From Membranipora membranacea (taxonomy: Eukaryota > Bryozoa > Gymnolaemata > Cheilostomatida > Membraniporidae): DNA of 64,000 nucleotides. The DNA is taken from assembly GCA_914767715.1 (NCBI GenBank), contig OU612067.1, positions 23,472,162 through 23,536,161 on the forward strand. The letters are read 5' to 3'. The translations under genes were made by a program, and so were the position numbers. This document shows positions 35,001 through 50,000 of the stretch, in pieces; the stretch's first letter is position 1, and the number at the start of each line of letters is the position of its first letter. The notes beneath the pieces are model-generated. The model saw only the letters and a program-made list of their open reading frames with translations. It was not told the origin of the DNA and did not search any database.

Positions 35001-38000
35001 TCAGTTCCTAAATATGTTTCCTGTTCTATGGATTTCTACGAATCTATTTGATCTATATGATCTATATGATTAAATCTTTGAATTCATGTTTGTCATACAT
35101 TGCATGGCCATTCACCCCAGAACTTAAAAGTGAATGGCAGTTTTTGTGTATATTCTTATGATGTTAGATGGTACATTTGAAATACCGACAACAGTCATAA
35201 ACAATCGCCACATCTGACTGACTTTTCTGAGAATCAACAACAATATAATAACTCAAAGGCCTAATAGTTCCTGGATTTGTGGTTGGTTGTCAGGTCAGGA
35301 AGCTCTTTGGTTTGACTTGACATAATCTTAATCCACTACTAAATACCACAAGCTGAATTAAAATAATTTGTAAATAGAATATCCAAAGAATAGAAATAAA
35401 AATTTATACTTCTAGCCTGATTGGCACTTTCATAACAACAACAGTTATCTTGAGCTCATCACTATTTTTTTGATTATTTTCAGTGTGCGGTGACGATGAT
35501 GGATGAGATATGCAGTCTTTTTCAGATGAATATGTGACTTGGTCCAGAACCAACTAGTTTTTGAATCTCCAACAGTCAACCAAAATTATTGAATAAAGGG
35601 ATATTTTTTATCATGGTTGATAACCTTTCTTGAATCATGGCTCACCAGTGTTTAATCATAATCTTTATACTCCTTTATTTATGTCACTATTAAGATATTT
35701 TCTCTGTTGTCAGCATGCGGAGGAATATTTACAGATCCGACAGGGGTGATAACTTCTCCCTACTGGCCTAGTCAGTATCCTCATTCTAAGACATGTAACT
35801 ACCTGCTGACCGCTGCCGAGTATCAGAATATACAAGTGACCTTCACACAGTTCAGTATTGAGAGCCACACCTCCTGCATATTTGATGGATTGTCGGTAAG
35901 TTAACGTTGCCTACTGTTTGTCAATTTCTTTACAATCCTTTGCAAAACGTACATGGATTGTCATATGTAGCCAATGTGTTGGCGGCTCTGATTGGCTTTA
36001 TCCCACCCAACAGCTAATCATCTCAGAGCATAGAAATAGCGCCAATAGAAACCTAGACCGCTCTTGGGAGTCCTCCCACTTTTCGCCAATCGCCTGTATA
36101 TAAGAAATCAGTGGTAGGTTTTCTTTTGAGAATGAAATTAATGGACTAGCTGAAAAACTAACCCGCCACCTTACTACTATCTGGGTGTAGCAGGAATTTT
36201 TTCTGGACATTGAAATTCATCAAGATAACAGGCTATCCCTACCACTGATTGTGTTTAACCAGTAATAACAAAAACTACAAATACTGGTTAGGCATCTATG
36301 TATCGATGTCTATTTCTCAGAGCCAACAAATTGGCTAGTCTTATGCCGCATATACTTTTTGCACCCGCAAAATGCTGAAATAATCTAAGAAACTATGTTT
36401 ATACCAAAAAAATATCGAAGCTCTCTGGTGCTGCCTGTTACAATAGCCTGAGAGAACTTCCCAATAAACACTTTTTTTATGAATTTTGTAGGCATACAAT
36501 GGTTCTAACTCAGAGGCACTGCTGATGAGACCCTAGATGTGTCATGATCAGATCCCACCTCCACTGATCTCCACAACAAACAGCATGTTCCTGGTTTTCG
36601 CTACGGACGGCTCAGTGAGTGATTTGGGATGCCGAGCTGCTTATGAGTTCTGGAATAGGACAACTCCTGAGGGTTTTAAAAGTGGGGGGGGGGGTGCTAT
36701 TTGTCGAATTTTTGCTTCAAAACCCATCTGCAGAGAGTCACTTGATGGGTTGTTCCTGCCCAGACACAGAAAAATCAATTCTTTATCAGTGTGTAGGGTG
36801 TAGGATATCACTATCGAAGCCTCTTCTTCTTTTTACATCCATACTTAAGTAGTATGGGAAGAGTTCTTCATGTGTGGTTTGTTGGATTTGCTTGTGTTTC
36901 CTGTAAATATAATTGAGGCTATACATCTACTTTATAGCATTCAGATTAATTATGCTGTGTTTTATATTGTATTTTAAACCCAAATTTTACTCCGCCACAC
37001 AATAGAAATATAAATCAATATAATGTGGTAGCAGTTGCAGAACCACCATGCTCTTTTGGCATATCTACCTGTTAGGGGAAGTAGATATCTCACCCTCCTT
37101 GTTGCCAGCAATTGCTTAAGTATAATATTATGTTTATAGTAGTTGTTTTTGAGCAATGAGGGGACAACTTATAATTATATGACCATTCTTTTTACTACTT
37201 ATAGAAAAAATACATGCCTGATCATACGTAATCATCTTTGCTTCAAATATTTGAATTAGGATGAGATGAATATTTCCATGTCATTTCAAGCAGTCTTCTA
37301 GTGAGAAACTCAAATTGTTTGTACTATGTTTCAATCATTGTTTTGTTTCTTACAGGAATGGAGGTAATGAGTTGTCTCCCCTGATTGGATAGTTCTGTGG
37401 AACAAAGGTGGATTCACCAATCTTCTCTCACAGTAACAGGATGTGGATCAAGTTCAAATCAGACGTCTCCAGCGCTGCTCCGGGCTTCAGAGTCTGGTAT
37501 GAGGATGCTGGTGAAGGTAACTTCAATATGTTGTCAATTTTTATGATATTTTCCACCTGAATTTTTGAATCATTCAAAACTTGTTCAATATCAAATTGTT
37601 TACGATTTCATATTCCTATGGCTATTATATATTCCACATTATACTAACAGGTTGTGGCGCTGAGCTGTCTGGCCCAACGGGTAGATTCTTGTCACCAAAC
37701 TACCCTAATGCCTACAACAGAGAAGCAGAGTGTTACTGGACAATCACAGTGGCTCAAGGAAGCTCTGTCATGCTTGTCTTCCTAGACCTTGACATTGAGA
37801 GACACAACTCATGTGCTTACGACTATGTAGAGGTTAGTGTGTGAGCCAGTTGTTGCTGGACTTGCATAATATTTGAGATTTTAAAGACCAATACGACGAC
37901 TTCAAAGTTGCCATGTTTTTCTTTTGATGGCATCGATCTTTATTTTGATTGCAAACATACCACAGAAGAGTAATATGAAGAGAGCAATCAGTTGAGCTCA

Positions 38001-41000
38001 TGTGGGGTGACTTAATGTAAGTGATCAACATCTCTTTACTAGCGGAGTTAGAAGTATATATAAGCTAATGAGGTTGAGTTGATGTAAGCTGGCTATTTCA
38101 AACAGTTGCGAAAAAGTACTTTCTTTGACACAAATAATCATTTATAGGTCATCAAAAGAATACATACTGGCAGATCTCTGGGTAAAATATGTGGAAACAC
38201 ACCACCCCAACCAGTGAGCACTCTGGTAATCAGATGACCGTCAAATTCAGAGCTGATACTTCAATAGGTGGTCGAGGTTTCAGTGCTGCTTTCTTCTCAG
38301 GTATGTTATGAGTCCTGCAAAATATTACTGCCATCAAATGATGAACTTATGGCAATTGAAGCTCCCATGATTGGAACTAAATGAATGTCAGTTTTTACAA
38401 ATGTTTGTTTGTTTTACAGAGAGTCTTCATTATATTGTCAATGACATTGTTGTGCTATTTTTAACACAGAATGCCAGAATCAAGTGTTGAATGCCAGTTC
38501 AGGTGTTATCGAGAGCCCTAACTTCCCTGACCCCTACCCACATAATCGTAACTGTTCATGGGTTATCAATGCTGGGCTCGGTAATATAATTTCACTGGCA
38601 TTCAGTCACTTTGATATTGAGGATGATATAGTCGGCAACCAATGTCGCAACGATTATTTGGAGGTTTGTAATGGTTAAATAGAAAAACCCATGTCTGTCC
38701 GCTCTGCTTAGGTAATACTTACCACTAACCCCTTTCTACTGGATTATTGCTTCGAGTCATGCTTGTCCCATTTGGCATTTTTTGTTGTTGGTGGATCATT
38801 CATATTGGTAAGGCGAGGGTAGTTCTATTGCAAGATATTTCAAACAAACTTGGACAAGAGATAGTCATACTTCTGAATTCAGGCAGAAAATCAATCATTG
38901 AATGGCAATATGAGCAACTCAAGTGTCTAAAACTTACATCCTATTAACCTTCCCCTTACCTTGAAATCAAACAATATTCTGTACTATCTGTTACTTACAT
39001 TCTGCTCATAAATGTTACTAACTTGCCTGCAGAGTGCCAGAACCAGAACTTGACAGCGCACCAGGGTGTAATAGAGAGTCCTAACTTCCCTAACCCTTAC
39101 CCACATTCTCGTAACTGCTCCTGGCTCATCTCAACCTCCACCGGTAATACGCTGAGTGTGCGATTCTCTCACTTCGAAATTGAGGATCATTCCAACTGTG
39201 TCTTTGACTACCTGGAGGTAGGTGGAGCGGTTTTAATTGGTGATCACGTCTTTATCATTCAACACCCAAGCATGCAACCACTAACATCGCTATATTCTAA
39301 TCCTTTGGAATATCCAAAGCTTTTTAGTTAATGTGATGGCGCTAAGACTAAGTCTAAGTCTAAGTCTTCATTGCGGAGAGGGTTGCCCCTCTAGAGTACA
39401 GGTTTTGGGACCCATGGTAAGCCGGGCCCTATATCCTTGCCCGCCGGAATTAGAACAAGATCACAAGTCCGCACTCTTAACCATCAGACCACTCCTGACT
39501 GATGAGTGCTATTTAATCCTGAGTAACTCAATAGGCGGTAGTAGCATACTTTTGACAGTGTATCATTCATAGAACAGAAAATCTGATGCAACAATGTGAT
39601 TTTTAGAAACGCTAACCCTTGCACTTTCCTTTCTTTATAATACAGATAAGAGATGGACCTAGGTTGACAGATAATCTTGTTGGTCGGTACTGTGGTTCTG
39701 ATTTACCCCCACATATCAACTCTACTAGCAATCAACTCTATGTTACATTCAGATCGGACGCTTCCTTGGCTCAGAATGGCTTCAGGCTTGAGTATCTGAC
39801 TATGGGTAAGTTTAAGAGTTCTACTGGTTTGCAATGCTAGGTCGCTTTTACTCGAAATGGCCATCATGATGGGACCCTCCTGACTGGTCAGATTATTTGA
39901 CCTACAGGCATGGACATGCATTTTCTTGATTCTTGAACTTTGAAATTATTGATATCTTATGCTTAGCATAATTCTCTAATCACTAGAAGTAGTATCATAT
40001 TATGAACAAGTAACCAAATATACTATCTCTGTCAGTGTCTGTATGGGCCCGTACAGACATAATGTATAGTACATGTGAGTCTTTCCCAACCACCTGTTTG
40101 TTTGCTACTACTAGAAAATCTAGGTGGATCTAATGATACAAACTCAAGTAATATTGGTAAGATTGTGTGAAAGCTTATCACCGATGTATTTTTAACAAGT
40201 CTTAACAAGTCACTATCATTGTTTGTCTAGATTCAAATGCCCACTTATGCTAAAAAATCTGTATACATGTGTAAAACTTTTTTGTCTAATAACACCATGT
40301 TGCGACAGCCTTGTCCAATCGCCTATCATAAAAGCTTAACCTATCTGTTCGAATGTCTGCAATATGCATGTTTTGTTACAAAGCAACATCACAATCTTAC
40401 AGTTGTGTTTTTGTTAAAAGTTTCCAAGTTAATAAAATGAAGACCCAAGAAGAAAACCAAAATTCAGTGTCGTCGGTGTTAATAAGTGTATGTGTTCCTT
40501 TGTTTTTCGTATTCGCTAGGTTGTGGTGGAGACTTTAATGCAGAAACAGGACAATTCTCCAGTCCAGGATACCCTGGACCTTACCCACACAACAGAGAGT
40601 GTATTTTGAGAATCACAGTACCTATTGGAAGACGCATCCAGCTGGATATAAACAATGTGAACCTCGAATATCACTCAAATTGTACCTACGACTTTATTGA
40701 GGTATAACAAACAGGTTCCGTTTTTGTTTGGAAACACAAATCATAAGCTAGAAAACATTCCAGTTTTGCAGAGAAAAATGTTTAGAAAGTAATCTCATGA
40801 TGAGAGCAGAGACACATAATATTTAAAACCCACAACAACACAAATAACTAGCCATTGAGATGTGATGTGCTCTTAGTCATCGACCATCTGATCTTTTTTG
40901 TTGTGCCCCTCAATCAGCAACAAATCAATCTGCATTCTCTTTCCTGTAGGTTCTCGGTGGTCCCGATTCCAACTCCCCACAGCTTACTAAGATATGTCAG

Positions 41001-44000
41001 GATAGAAACCAGTCGAGCTCAGTCACCTCAACCGGTAACCAGATGTATGTTAGATTTAAGACTGATAGTTCATCTTCAGGCCTCGGCTTTTCTGCTAATT
41101 TCTCATCTGTTGACCAGGGTGAGTATGAGAGTGCAAAGAGGAACAGGCATGAGACTTCATAAACTATAAAAACATTTATTATAATCCAATTTGCTGAAGT
41201 CATGTTGTTTGTACTAAAGCAACATAGCCAACAAATGATTGGCCAAGAACAAATTAATGTATTGAAGAAAAAACGATTTAAAAATCGATATGACGATGAA
41301 TGCACTTTAAATTGCACATGAATGTAGTTTAAATCTAAATCATATTGTGAGTTCACAATTAGAAATATATAAATCTACATCATTGTTTGAGTGATTTGTG
41401 AGCAAGGACCCCCCCCCCCTAGCAGGTTTCAGCAATCAGATAGTCTTTGCTGTTTATAATTAAAAGACCTCCCTGGCTAACAATTGTCTCTGAATCGATT
41501 TAGGCTGCGGAGGTATGTTCACTACTCCTACTGGCAACATACAGTCCCCCGGCTACAATACCGGCTATCCACACAACACAAACTGTGAGTGGAACATCAC
41601 CGTGGCAGCGTTCCAGACAGTACAGATCACATTCAAGAACTTTGACCTTGAAGATCATGATGCCTGTATCTATGACTATGTAGCTGTAAGTACATAGAGT
41701 CATAGTAAATGCAGTTGAATGGTGTAATGGAGAATTGTTATGGACACTCGAATTAAGATTGCAAGTCAAATACATCATGTTTCAGTCATTTGTGTTTGAG
41801 TAGAGCCACCATATTGCGATTCAGTGTTGTTCGTTACACCTAACCAAATCAGATTCTGTACAACTGCCAATTGACTTGACAATGGCTTTCTGGTGAAATG
41901 CTAAATTTGCGAAACATAACAAAAGTCGTTTACTTGTAGATCTATGATGGATTGCTGACTACTTCACCACAACTAGATAAAATCTGCGGCTCTAATCTCA
42001 CAAACCATACATATACTAGTAGCGGTAATACGCTTAGATTGAGAATGGTAGGTTATCCTGTCGGCCTAGAAGGCTCAAAACTTGCAGTGGGATATTAGTT
42101 AAGACTGAGAGCCAAGAACATGTTATGCTAACGCGAGGAATTTCTGATGGAAATATATCATATTAATTTAATACAATTGCTTGAGGTGAGAAATGTATTT
42201 GATTTCCATTTTAGGTGACCTTCTGGCTAACTTGAACAATTTGCTTTGTGTAGTAAGAGATCATGCTTATCACGAGAAATTTATCACTTTTGAAATGATT
42301 AGGTTGCTATTGTGTACGTACAAGACACTGTATTGTGTAGGGTAATATATGCATTGGTCATGGCAATCATATGACTTGACTAAGATGGATGCCAAATACA
42401 TGTTTGTAAGGAGTTGTCTCCACAACATCAAAGGGTACACAACTATTGACTACAAAACAGTTATATTCATTGTTTTTAAAAGATCATAAGGATTTACAGA
42501 CAATGATTTAACAATTATTACAGAGAACTGACTCCTCCAGTAATGGGAGAGGATTTGATGCTTCCTATAAGACAGCATGTGGAGGACGTAAGATTGTAGG
42601 AGACGGTGTAGAAATGATCAGATCACCAAACTATCCTCTGAACTACGACCCTAATACTAATTGTACTTGGACTCTTATGGGAGCATTACCGGGTACGTGT
42701 CTTTTCTTTTCATACTTAAAACATAAATTTTATTTGGAGTTAAAGTTTCACATTGATTGCTTACATGGTTGCAAAATATTGCATTGATGCCTTTATCACC
42801 AATTTGATCGAAATCTCAAATGGAGAGGCTAGAATAGTAACTTCAATAGTCATCCCTCTTCACGCGATGACTTGTAAAATCTGTCAAGCCATCATTTGGT
42901 TGTTGGCTGATAATAACTGCTGTTTATCCTGAATTGATCACGCTTATAATGATTTTAGTGGACAGAATCACACTTCAGTTCAATGATATAGATATAGAGG
43001 AGTCCCAGTCATCACAAGGCTCGGGAGAAGGTCTCTGTATACACGATTCTATCAGGGTATGTCAGATTATTTATCGTGATGGTAGTTTTTTACAGAATTC
43101 ATGTATGTACGCCTTTGAAATCCTAAATCATTTTTCAAAAGCCTTCTATGACTGTATGAAACTTGGGCATCAATTCAGATTTTAGTTAGCAGTGTGACGT
43201 TGACTGGTTTAGACAATAAAGAATGATATCAAATAATATGATTGAGTGTGTATGATAAAGGATAATGGACGAGATGACAATTTTGTCTGGTCCTCTCAGG
43301 CCAACTGTATTTTTTTTGGTTCTTATAATAATAGTGGCGTAATTGGTGACCTGCAGATCCCAGCATTGTAAACTGATGAGATGAATTATCACTGGTTCTT
43401 TGTTCTGTCTTCAGGTACTTCAAGGAGATAATGTGGACGCCCCCGAACACGGCAGATACTGTGGTGATGGTATACCCCAAGCTATAACATCAACTGGTTA
43501 CGCTCTGACTTTGGTCTTCAGCTCAGATGCCTCTGTTCAACAAGGAGGGTTCTCTGCTTCTTATAGCAAATCAACTTCATGTAAGAGAATTTCTATGGTT
43601 TTGTTTGATTGTTGACAAATTGAACATAAATTCATGACCCATTGGTCCTACTCCTCCTGGATTTACTCAAGTTTAAGACCAGTCCTGGAAATCGGCATGC
43701 AAAAGAGGTATTCAAGTGAACTGATTCATTTGTGTAATACAAAAAAATTATCACCAATCATAACTTACAGGGAAGAAAAAAGAAAGATATATGAAACTAA
43801 TTAACAGTGTCAGGCGATACTCGGATGTGTGTTTCTTCGTACTGGATTGCATGGGTTTTATGTGATAAGGCTATATTATGGTTTCAATTATTTCTCTCTA
43901 TTATATAAGTCTGTGGAGGGAACTTTACAGCCACACATGGAGCATTCAGTACACCCAGCTATCCAGACCCGTATCCCAGAGATGCTGAGTGTATCTGGTA

Positions 44001-47000
44001 TCTCAACGCTGCTCCTGGTAACCAAATCCAGCTTAGTTTCACGTAAGTAACAGGTGCAAGACATATTATTGAATCCTTCGAATTCATCATGCAAAGCAGC
44101 AGAGCAACTTATGGAGGATGGGTATACCCTCATTTTGACCGGGTGTTCTTTCCATAAATTTAGTGGTAAATATGATGACAATACTGTCCATGGTTATACC
44201 ATTGCTTGGTCTTAGTAACATTCTCTCTTTTGTATCTAATTATTGAAATATCATTTATCAGGGCGTTTGACATAGAAAACACAGACGGATGTAACAGGGA
44301 TTATGTGGAGATCAGAGATGGACGTGATCAATCAGTATCATTAGGCAGATACTGTGGCCAGTCTATACCAACAAACGTATCAGTGGCTCAGTCAATGTAC
44401 GTCAGGTTCAGATCTGACGCAGCAAATCAACTGTCAGGATTCACAGCCCAGTTTACCACTTGTAAGTAGTCATTTAATTCACTCAAAGTTTGGAAGCAAG
44501 GTAGATTCGGCTAAAAATCACTGTTTCGGTGTAGAAAGTTGTAGATAGACTCCTATTTATATACAAATCTCGGGTGAATGTCGGTTAATTCAGGAGCCTC
44601 ATGTTATGCTCATGATATTTCGGCTCTCCGGTTACTGGAGGTGATAAGCTTAATCTTAGGCTATGTATAAAGATCATTAAAACAATTATAAGATAGCAAA
44701 TCTCCTTGCAAAGATTGACATACAGATTGTTTACTGTATTTTTCACCCTATTTACAGTGACAGGAGGTGACATGGTTGGTAATTCTGGCCAGCTTGCATC
44801 TCCACTCTATCCAAGAAACTACCCACACAACGCTGATCATACCTGGAGTATTATCGTTGATCAGGGCAAGAAAGTCAGGATTCAGTTTGTTGAATTTGAT
44901 ATTGAAACAGGCTCCACATGCCAGTATGACTACCTTCAGGTAAAATTACTTAACGTTGTGTAAAATGATTGATTGAGTTAGTAGTATCTAGTAGTTTACT
45001 AATCAATTAGCCAATGACTGATTTGAACTTAGTTGAGACTCTTTAACAAAAGTTTTTGACTATAGTGCAGATGGCAATTTGAACTAGATATCTATCCTAA
45101 CAGGTTGTTATGAGTCCTTTCTCAATGTGATATACTTTTTTCTAGTTCCTGGATGGCCCAGCAGACAGTGGACCACTAGAGCTGATGAAGATTTGTGGTA
45201 CAAACCCACCCCAGCCGTTCAGTAGCACAGGCAATGTGATGACAGTCGTCTTCCATACCGATGTATCTGCAGTAGGTAGAGGTTTCCTCTTCAACTGGAC
45301 TGCTGTTGATCAAGTGGTCACAACTCCTGGAACAACCCTAGAATTGGATTGACATCAATAAGTGTTCCAGGTGTAAATCTGTATCTACAGGGATAGAGGC
45401 CAGGTTTGATGACTGGAGTGTTTATTTAAATGGATGAATTTAGGAACTACGCAATAAGATTCCGATACAGTTTTGATCTCTTCTATCTTCTTGCAGCTGG
45501 ATGTAACTTCGAGTTAGTTGCCACTGATTCTGCTCAGAACTTAACCTCACCCAACTGGCCTGAAAACTATGATAATGGCATGGACTGTACATGGACTATC
45601 AGATCAACAGGAGGAGAAAAGATTGAGCTGACAATCGTATCACTAGATATCGAGGCTTCCGCAACATGCCTCTATGACGCCCTGCAGATTTACGATGGTA
45701 TTGTGCTTAGACCATGTATTTTACACCAGACTCTCTTTGAGCGCAAAGCCAGTAAATACAGTTGTGTCCCTTATTGACTGAGTGGCACGCCAATTAACAA
45801 GATTCAAAGGAGTGCATACAATCAAGCATAAGCAACATAAGATATTGAGATAAACCTGAAATCGAATATTCTACTGCAGTTGTTGACGGGACTAACATAT
45901 TACCATGACCATATATCATGATTAAATTCATGTGCCATCTTGTGGTACAGGCTGCAGGCTTTGTTCAGTGTATTGGTTATAACTTCACCCTTCACCCTCT
46001 ATTGATTTTAAATTACAGGAGAGAATGAACTACCTGGTAGGCTGTTGGATACTAAGTGTGGTAGAATCACTACTGTACAGCCTGGAATTAAATCTAGCGG
46101 TGGAAGCATGAGACTGAGGTTCACATCTGATGTCAGCGTAACGCGAGCAGGATTCCAACTCCAATATAAGACCAGTACGTACAGTATAAATTAGTAATTC
46201 TAGGCTTTTTCAATTTTCTAGCCTCCGCCATACATACCCTCTTTTAGCTCATCGAAGTTGAATTGATGAAAATGGATTGCAAAAAGTTTGCAGCTTATAT
46301 CATGTTGGCTTTTTTGAAAGTTTCGCAAAACTTATTCTCCATTTGTATTAATTTTTTCATTATGTCTGTCAAACCCACTCTGTTTTGAAGTGCTGTCATG
46401 ATTATATCAATCAGTCAACCAGTTTAACAGCTTTTTTTATGACCTATTGTGTTTTATTTATCCAGCTTGTGGAGGAATTTTGACAGAAGCTCAAGGTGTA
46501 ATTCTCTCTCCTAATAATCCAAATGTCTACCCTGTAAATTCGAGCTGCCAGTGGATGATTCAAGTTCTTACAGGTAGAACTATAGATCTTACAGTTGAAA
46601 GTTTCAGTCTACCCAACTCAAATAACTGTACTGGAGACAGGCTCAGGGTAAGTAAATAATAAAGTAAATATAGTAACATAAATATGATGTGAATACCAAC
46701 GGCATAGTTGATGACTGTAAATTGTTTTCAAATTCCCAAAGATTGCTCAATCTTTGCATTTAATAATGTTTTACATACAACTAGCGATATAAACCCAGGT
46801 TATCCCACAAGTCGACATACTGATCAGATTGCCACTGTGTTTTTTTGCTGCCCATGTTTGAAACCCAAATAAATTTGAAGGGATTAAGACTGAATCTCTA
46901 CTGAATATTTTGTGATGGTCCTCATTTGCTAGATTTTGAATGGTAACAACGAAGACTCGCCATCTATGGAATCTGACTGGGCCTATTGTGGTAATGGTCT

Positions 47001-50000
47001 AACTGCTCCCAAGACATTCAGCTCTGCATCTCACTTCATGTGGGTTGAGTTTGTATCCGACTCTAGCCAGGATACCGGTGGTAACTTCAGAATCTCCTAT
47101 GAAGAGGTGAGTACAGTCTTCATTAGAGCCAGACAAAATTGTGTCTGCAAATCGGACATATATAACTTATACTGCACTGTGTGCTGATGCCTACTATATT
47201 TAATTATCTCGAAATTTAGTACAAAAGTAGTGGTACTGAACCTATGCTATCTATCGGTGAACTTTATTATTTTGATGAAGAGTTTGTTCCCTTGCCCATT
47301 CAACCAAGAGGCTGCTATGCTGTGCATGTAGACTTATTGAGAGGGAAAGTATTGTACATAACAAGTTGTAATCTCCACAGCCGAGCAGAAGCAGCAAGCA
47401 ATAAATCTCAAATGAATGTCTTGCTAAAATATGGAGCATCCCCCTTCCATTATTGTAATTATCGCAAAGTTGAAAAATTCCATTTACTTTCTGTAGAAAT
47501 CAGTTGTGTGTGGAGGACATTTGCTTGTACCTGATGATGATAATTTCGTGGGTTCATTTTCATCTCCTGGATTTGGCGAAAACAACTACCCCCACAATGC
47601 TGACTGTGTGTGGATCATAACTGCTCCATCTAATGCCAGAATTCAACTTGACTTCCCAACATTCGACTTAGAAAATCATGTCACGTAAGTTAGCTTGTAA
47701 TTTGTGTTGGGCTTGGGCAGTCGAATTTCTATCTTGCTGTGTTTACCAATTCTACAAATGTTTTACAGCTCCCCGGCATCGCCATTTTGAAATTCATAAG
47801 CAATTTTTGGTATCTTTGAATTTGACTTGCTAGATAAGCAATCTTGATATGTGATGACGTTTACTTACAATGGCATTCAATATCTGATACTAAATAATTG
47901 ACTGCATCACTTAGTAAATCATAGGCCTTGTTTATTCAACAGTGTCTTGGGTAATTGGAGGTAAGAATTCTAACTACTTTTCTTTATTTTGGTCGTGACG
48001 TGAATGATATTTTATTCAGCATGGTTTTAATACGCTCCTTTTTTCGCCATTCTTCTACAGCTTCAATTTCATAATTCTTGATTGTGATTCATTCAACCCA
48101 AGTACAGCATGTTCGACAAGATCTCGAATCAACCCTTGACCTCTCTAATCTACAAAACATGAATACTCTATTAAATTTCATTTGTAGCTGTAACTATGAC
48201 TACCTTGATGTAAGGGATGGGGGTACTGAGAACAGCCCTTCATTGTCTAAGCTCTGTGGATCAGATAGAATATCTACCATTAGGAGTACCTCCAATGTGA
48301 TGAGACTTAGACTTGTAACTGATGATTCCGTTGGTAAAGGAGGATTCAACATCACCTATAAGAAAGGTTAGTTGGGTTGTATATCTCCAGGTATCACCTG
48401 TCAAAGAGAAGAATATTAGTTTGTTATTTGTTTTCCTTTGATCCCCTGATTGTGGGTACAAACTTTGATATAGAACTTTGGTCACGACCAGATTTTTGAG
48501 CTAACTCCTAACGGAAGGAAAATTATAGGTTTACACTCAACTTTGTGGCCAGTAGATACGGTCAAGGGTGGGTCGTTGCTGTCCAATTACCCTGTGAGAA
48601 GATGAATGATGTTGTTTAACCAAGCTGGTTACATGACCCAAAGGCTGGCAGGCCAGTCTTCCAGACACCACCACAGTCACCGGGATTCAAACACAGGATG
48701 ACTTGCATGAAAAACCCGCACTTCACCAATTGAGCTACGGCTGGTCTTATAAACATTTGTGCATATTCTCATAATCTTCGTTTTCTCTTTACAGATAATT
48801 GTGGAGGTACTATCATTGGAGCCAGTGGACTCATACAATCACCACTGTATCCCACAAACTACCCCAACGGAGCAGACTGTGAGTGGTTCATACAGGGACC
48901 TACTGGACACTTCCTGCACATCAACTTCACACAGTTCCAGCTGAGTAATCAGTTCCAGCCTGATAACTGTACTGGACAGGATAGCCTCAGCTTCTACAAC
49001 AGAGACAGATTTGGTAATAATATTAACACTCAAACATTTTCATTCATAGACCCTGCGCTAATCCATTGCGCAGACATTTCAAAGTGAAATTGGCCCTACC
49101 AATCGCAGCGGTCCATGCAGTTTCCCTCAAACTATTGCTGTGTCACCTTGAAGCCACTGCTGTTTATTTTGGTAATCTTTGAAGAGACGTGAGGCTGGCT
49201 ACAAAATATTTGTAGTTCTTTGTATACTTTTCACCAAAGAGTCAACCAAATGCTTTCTTTGTTGTAGGGAATACTACTGATATGATAGGGAGTTATTGCG
49301 GTAGAAGTGCACTCGCGGACATCAGAACGGCTGATAGCAGAGCTTACATAAACTTTAAATCTAACTCTAATGATAACTACCCAGGATTCTCACTGAACTT
49401 CTATGCCAGCATTGAGAGTAAGTAAAGATCATGAATTTGTCAGGACAAGATTGAATTACATAGCCTAAACCTTGGTTTGTTTGGTTTCTATTTGGCATAA
49501 TGTAGATTTTGAATGAAAAAGACCGCCTCACAAATCTGTTCTCTCCAAATTTTAGCTACAGTACTACCCAGCCCCAGAAATATTATGCCAGTATGTGCAG
49601 CTACAAATAAAACGCTTTTGTCGTAATACAACTTCTACTCTTTAATTTAGGTTGTGGCGGACAGCTAACAACACCTACGGGGTCAATCCAATCACCTAAC
49701 TACCCAGGATATTATCCACACTCGAGAATATGTACATGGTTAATTACTGTACCTTACGGCAAAAGGATCACACTGACCTTCGCTGATTTCAACATAGAGG
49801 TTCACAGCAACTGCTTCTATGATTATCTTGAGGTAATCCATTTTATATGGTGATCTCTAGCATTAGCCAAAACAATGATGTTTCAAAATCCAGTCCAGAT
49901 TGTTTAGCCACAGATTCGTTCATACTCCTCCAATCTTTACAAACACAGTGTTTCTAACAGTGTATACAAAATTACATGCATGGTAATTTCAAACATGAAA

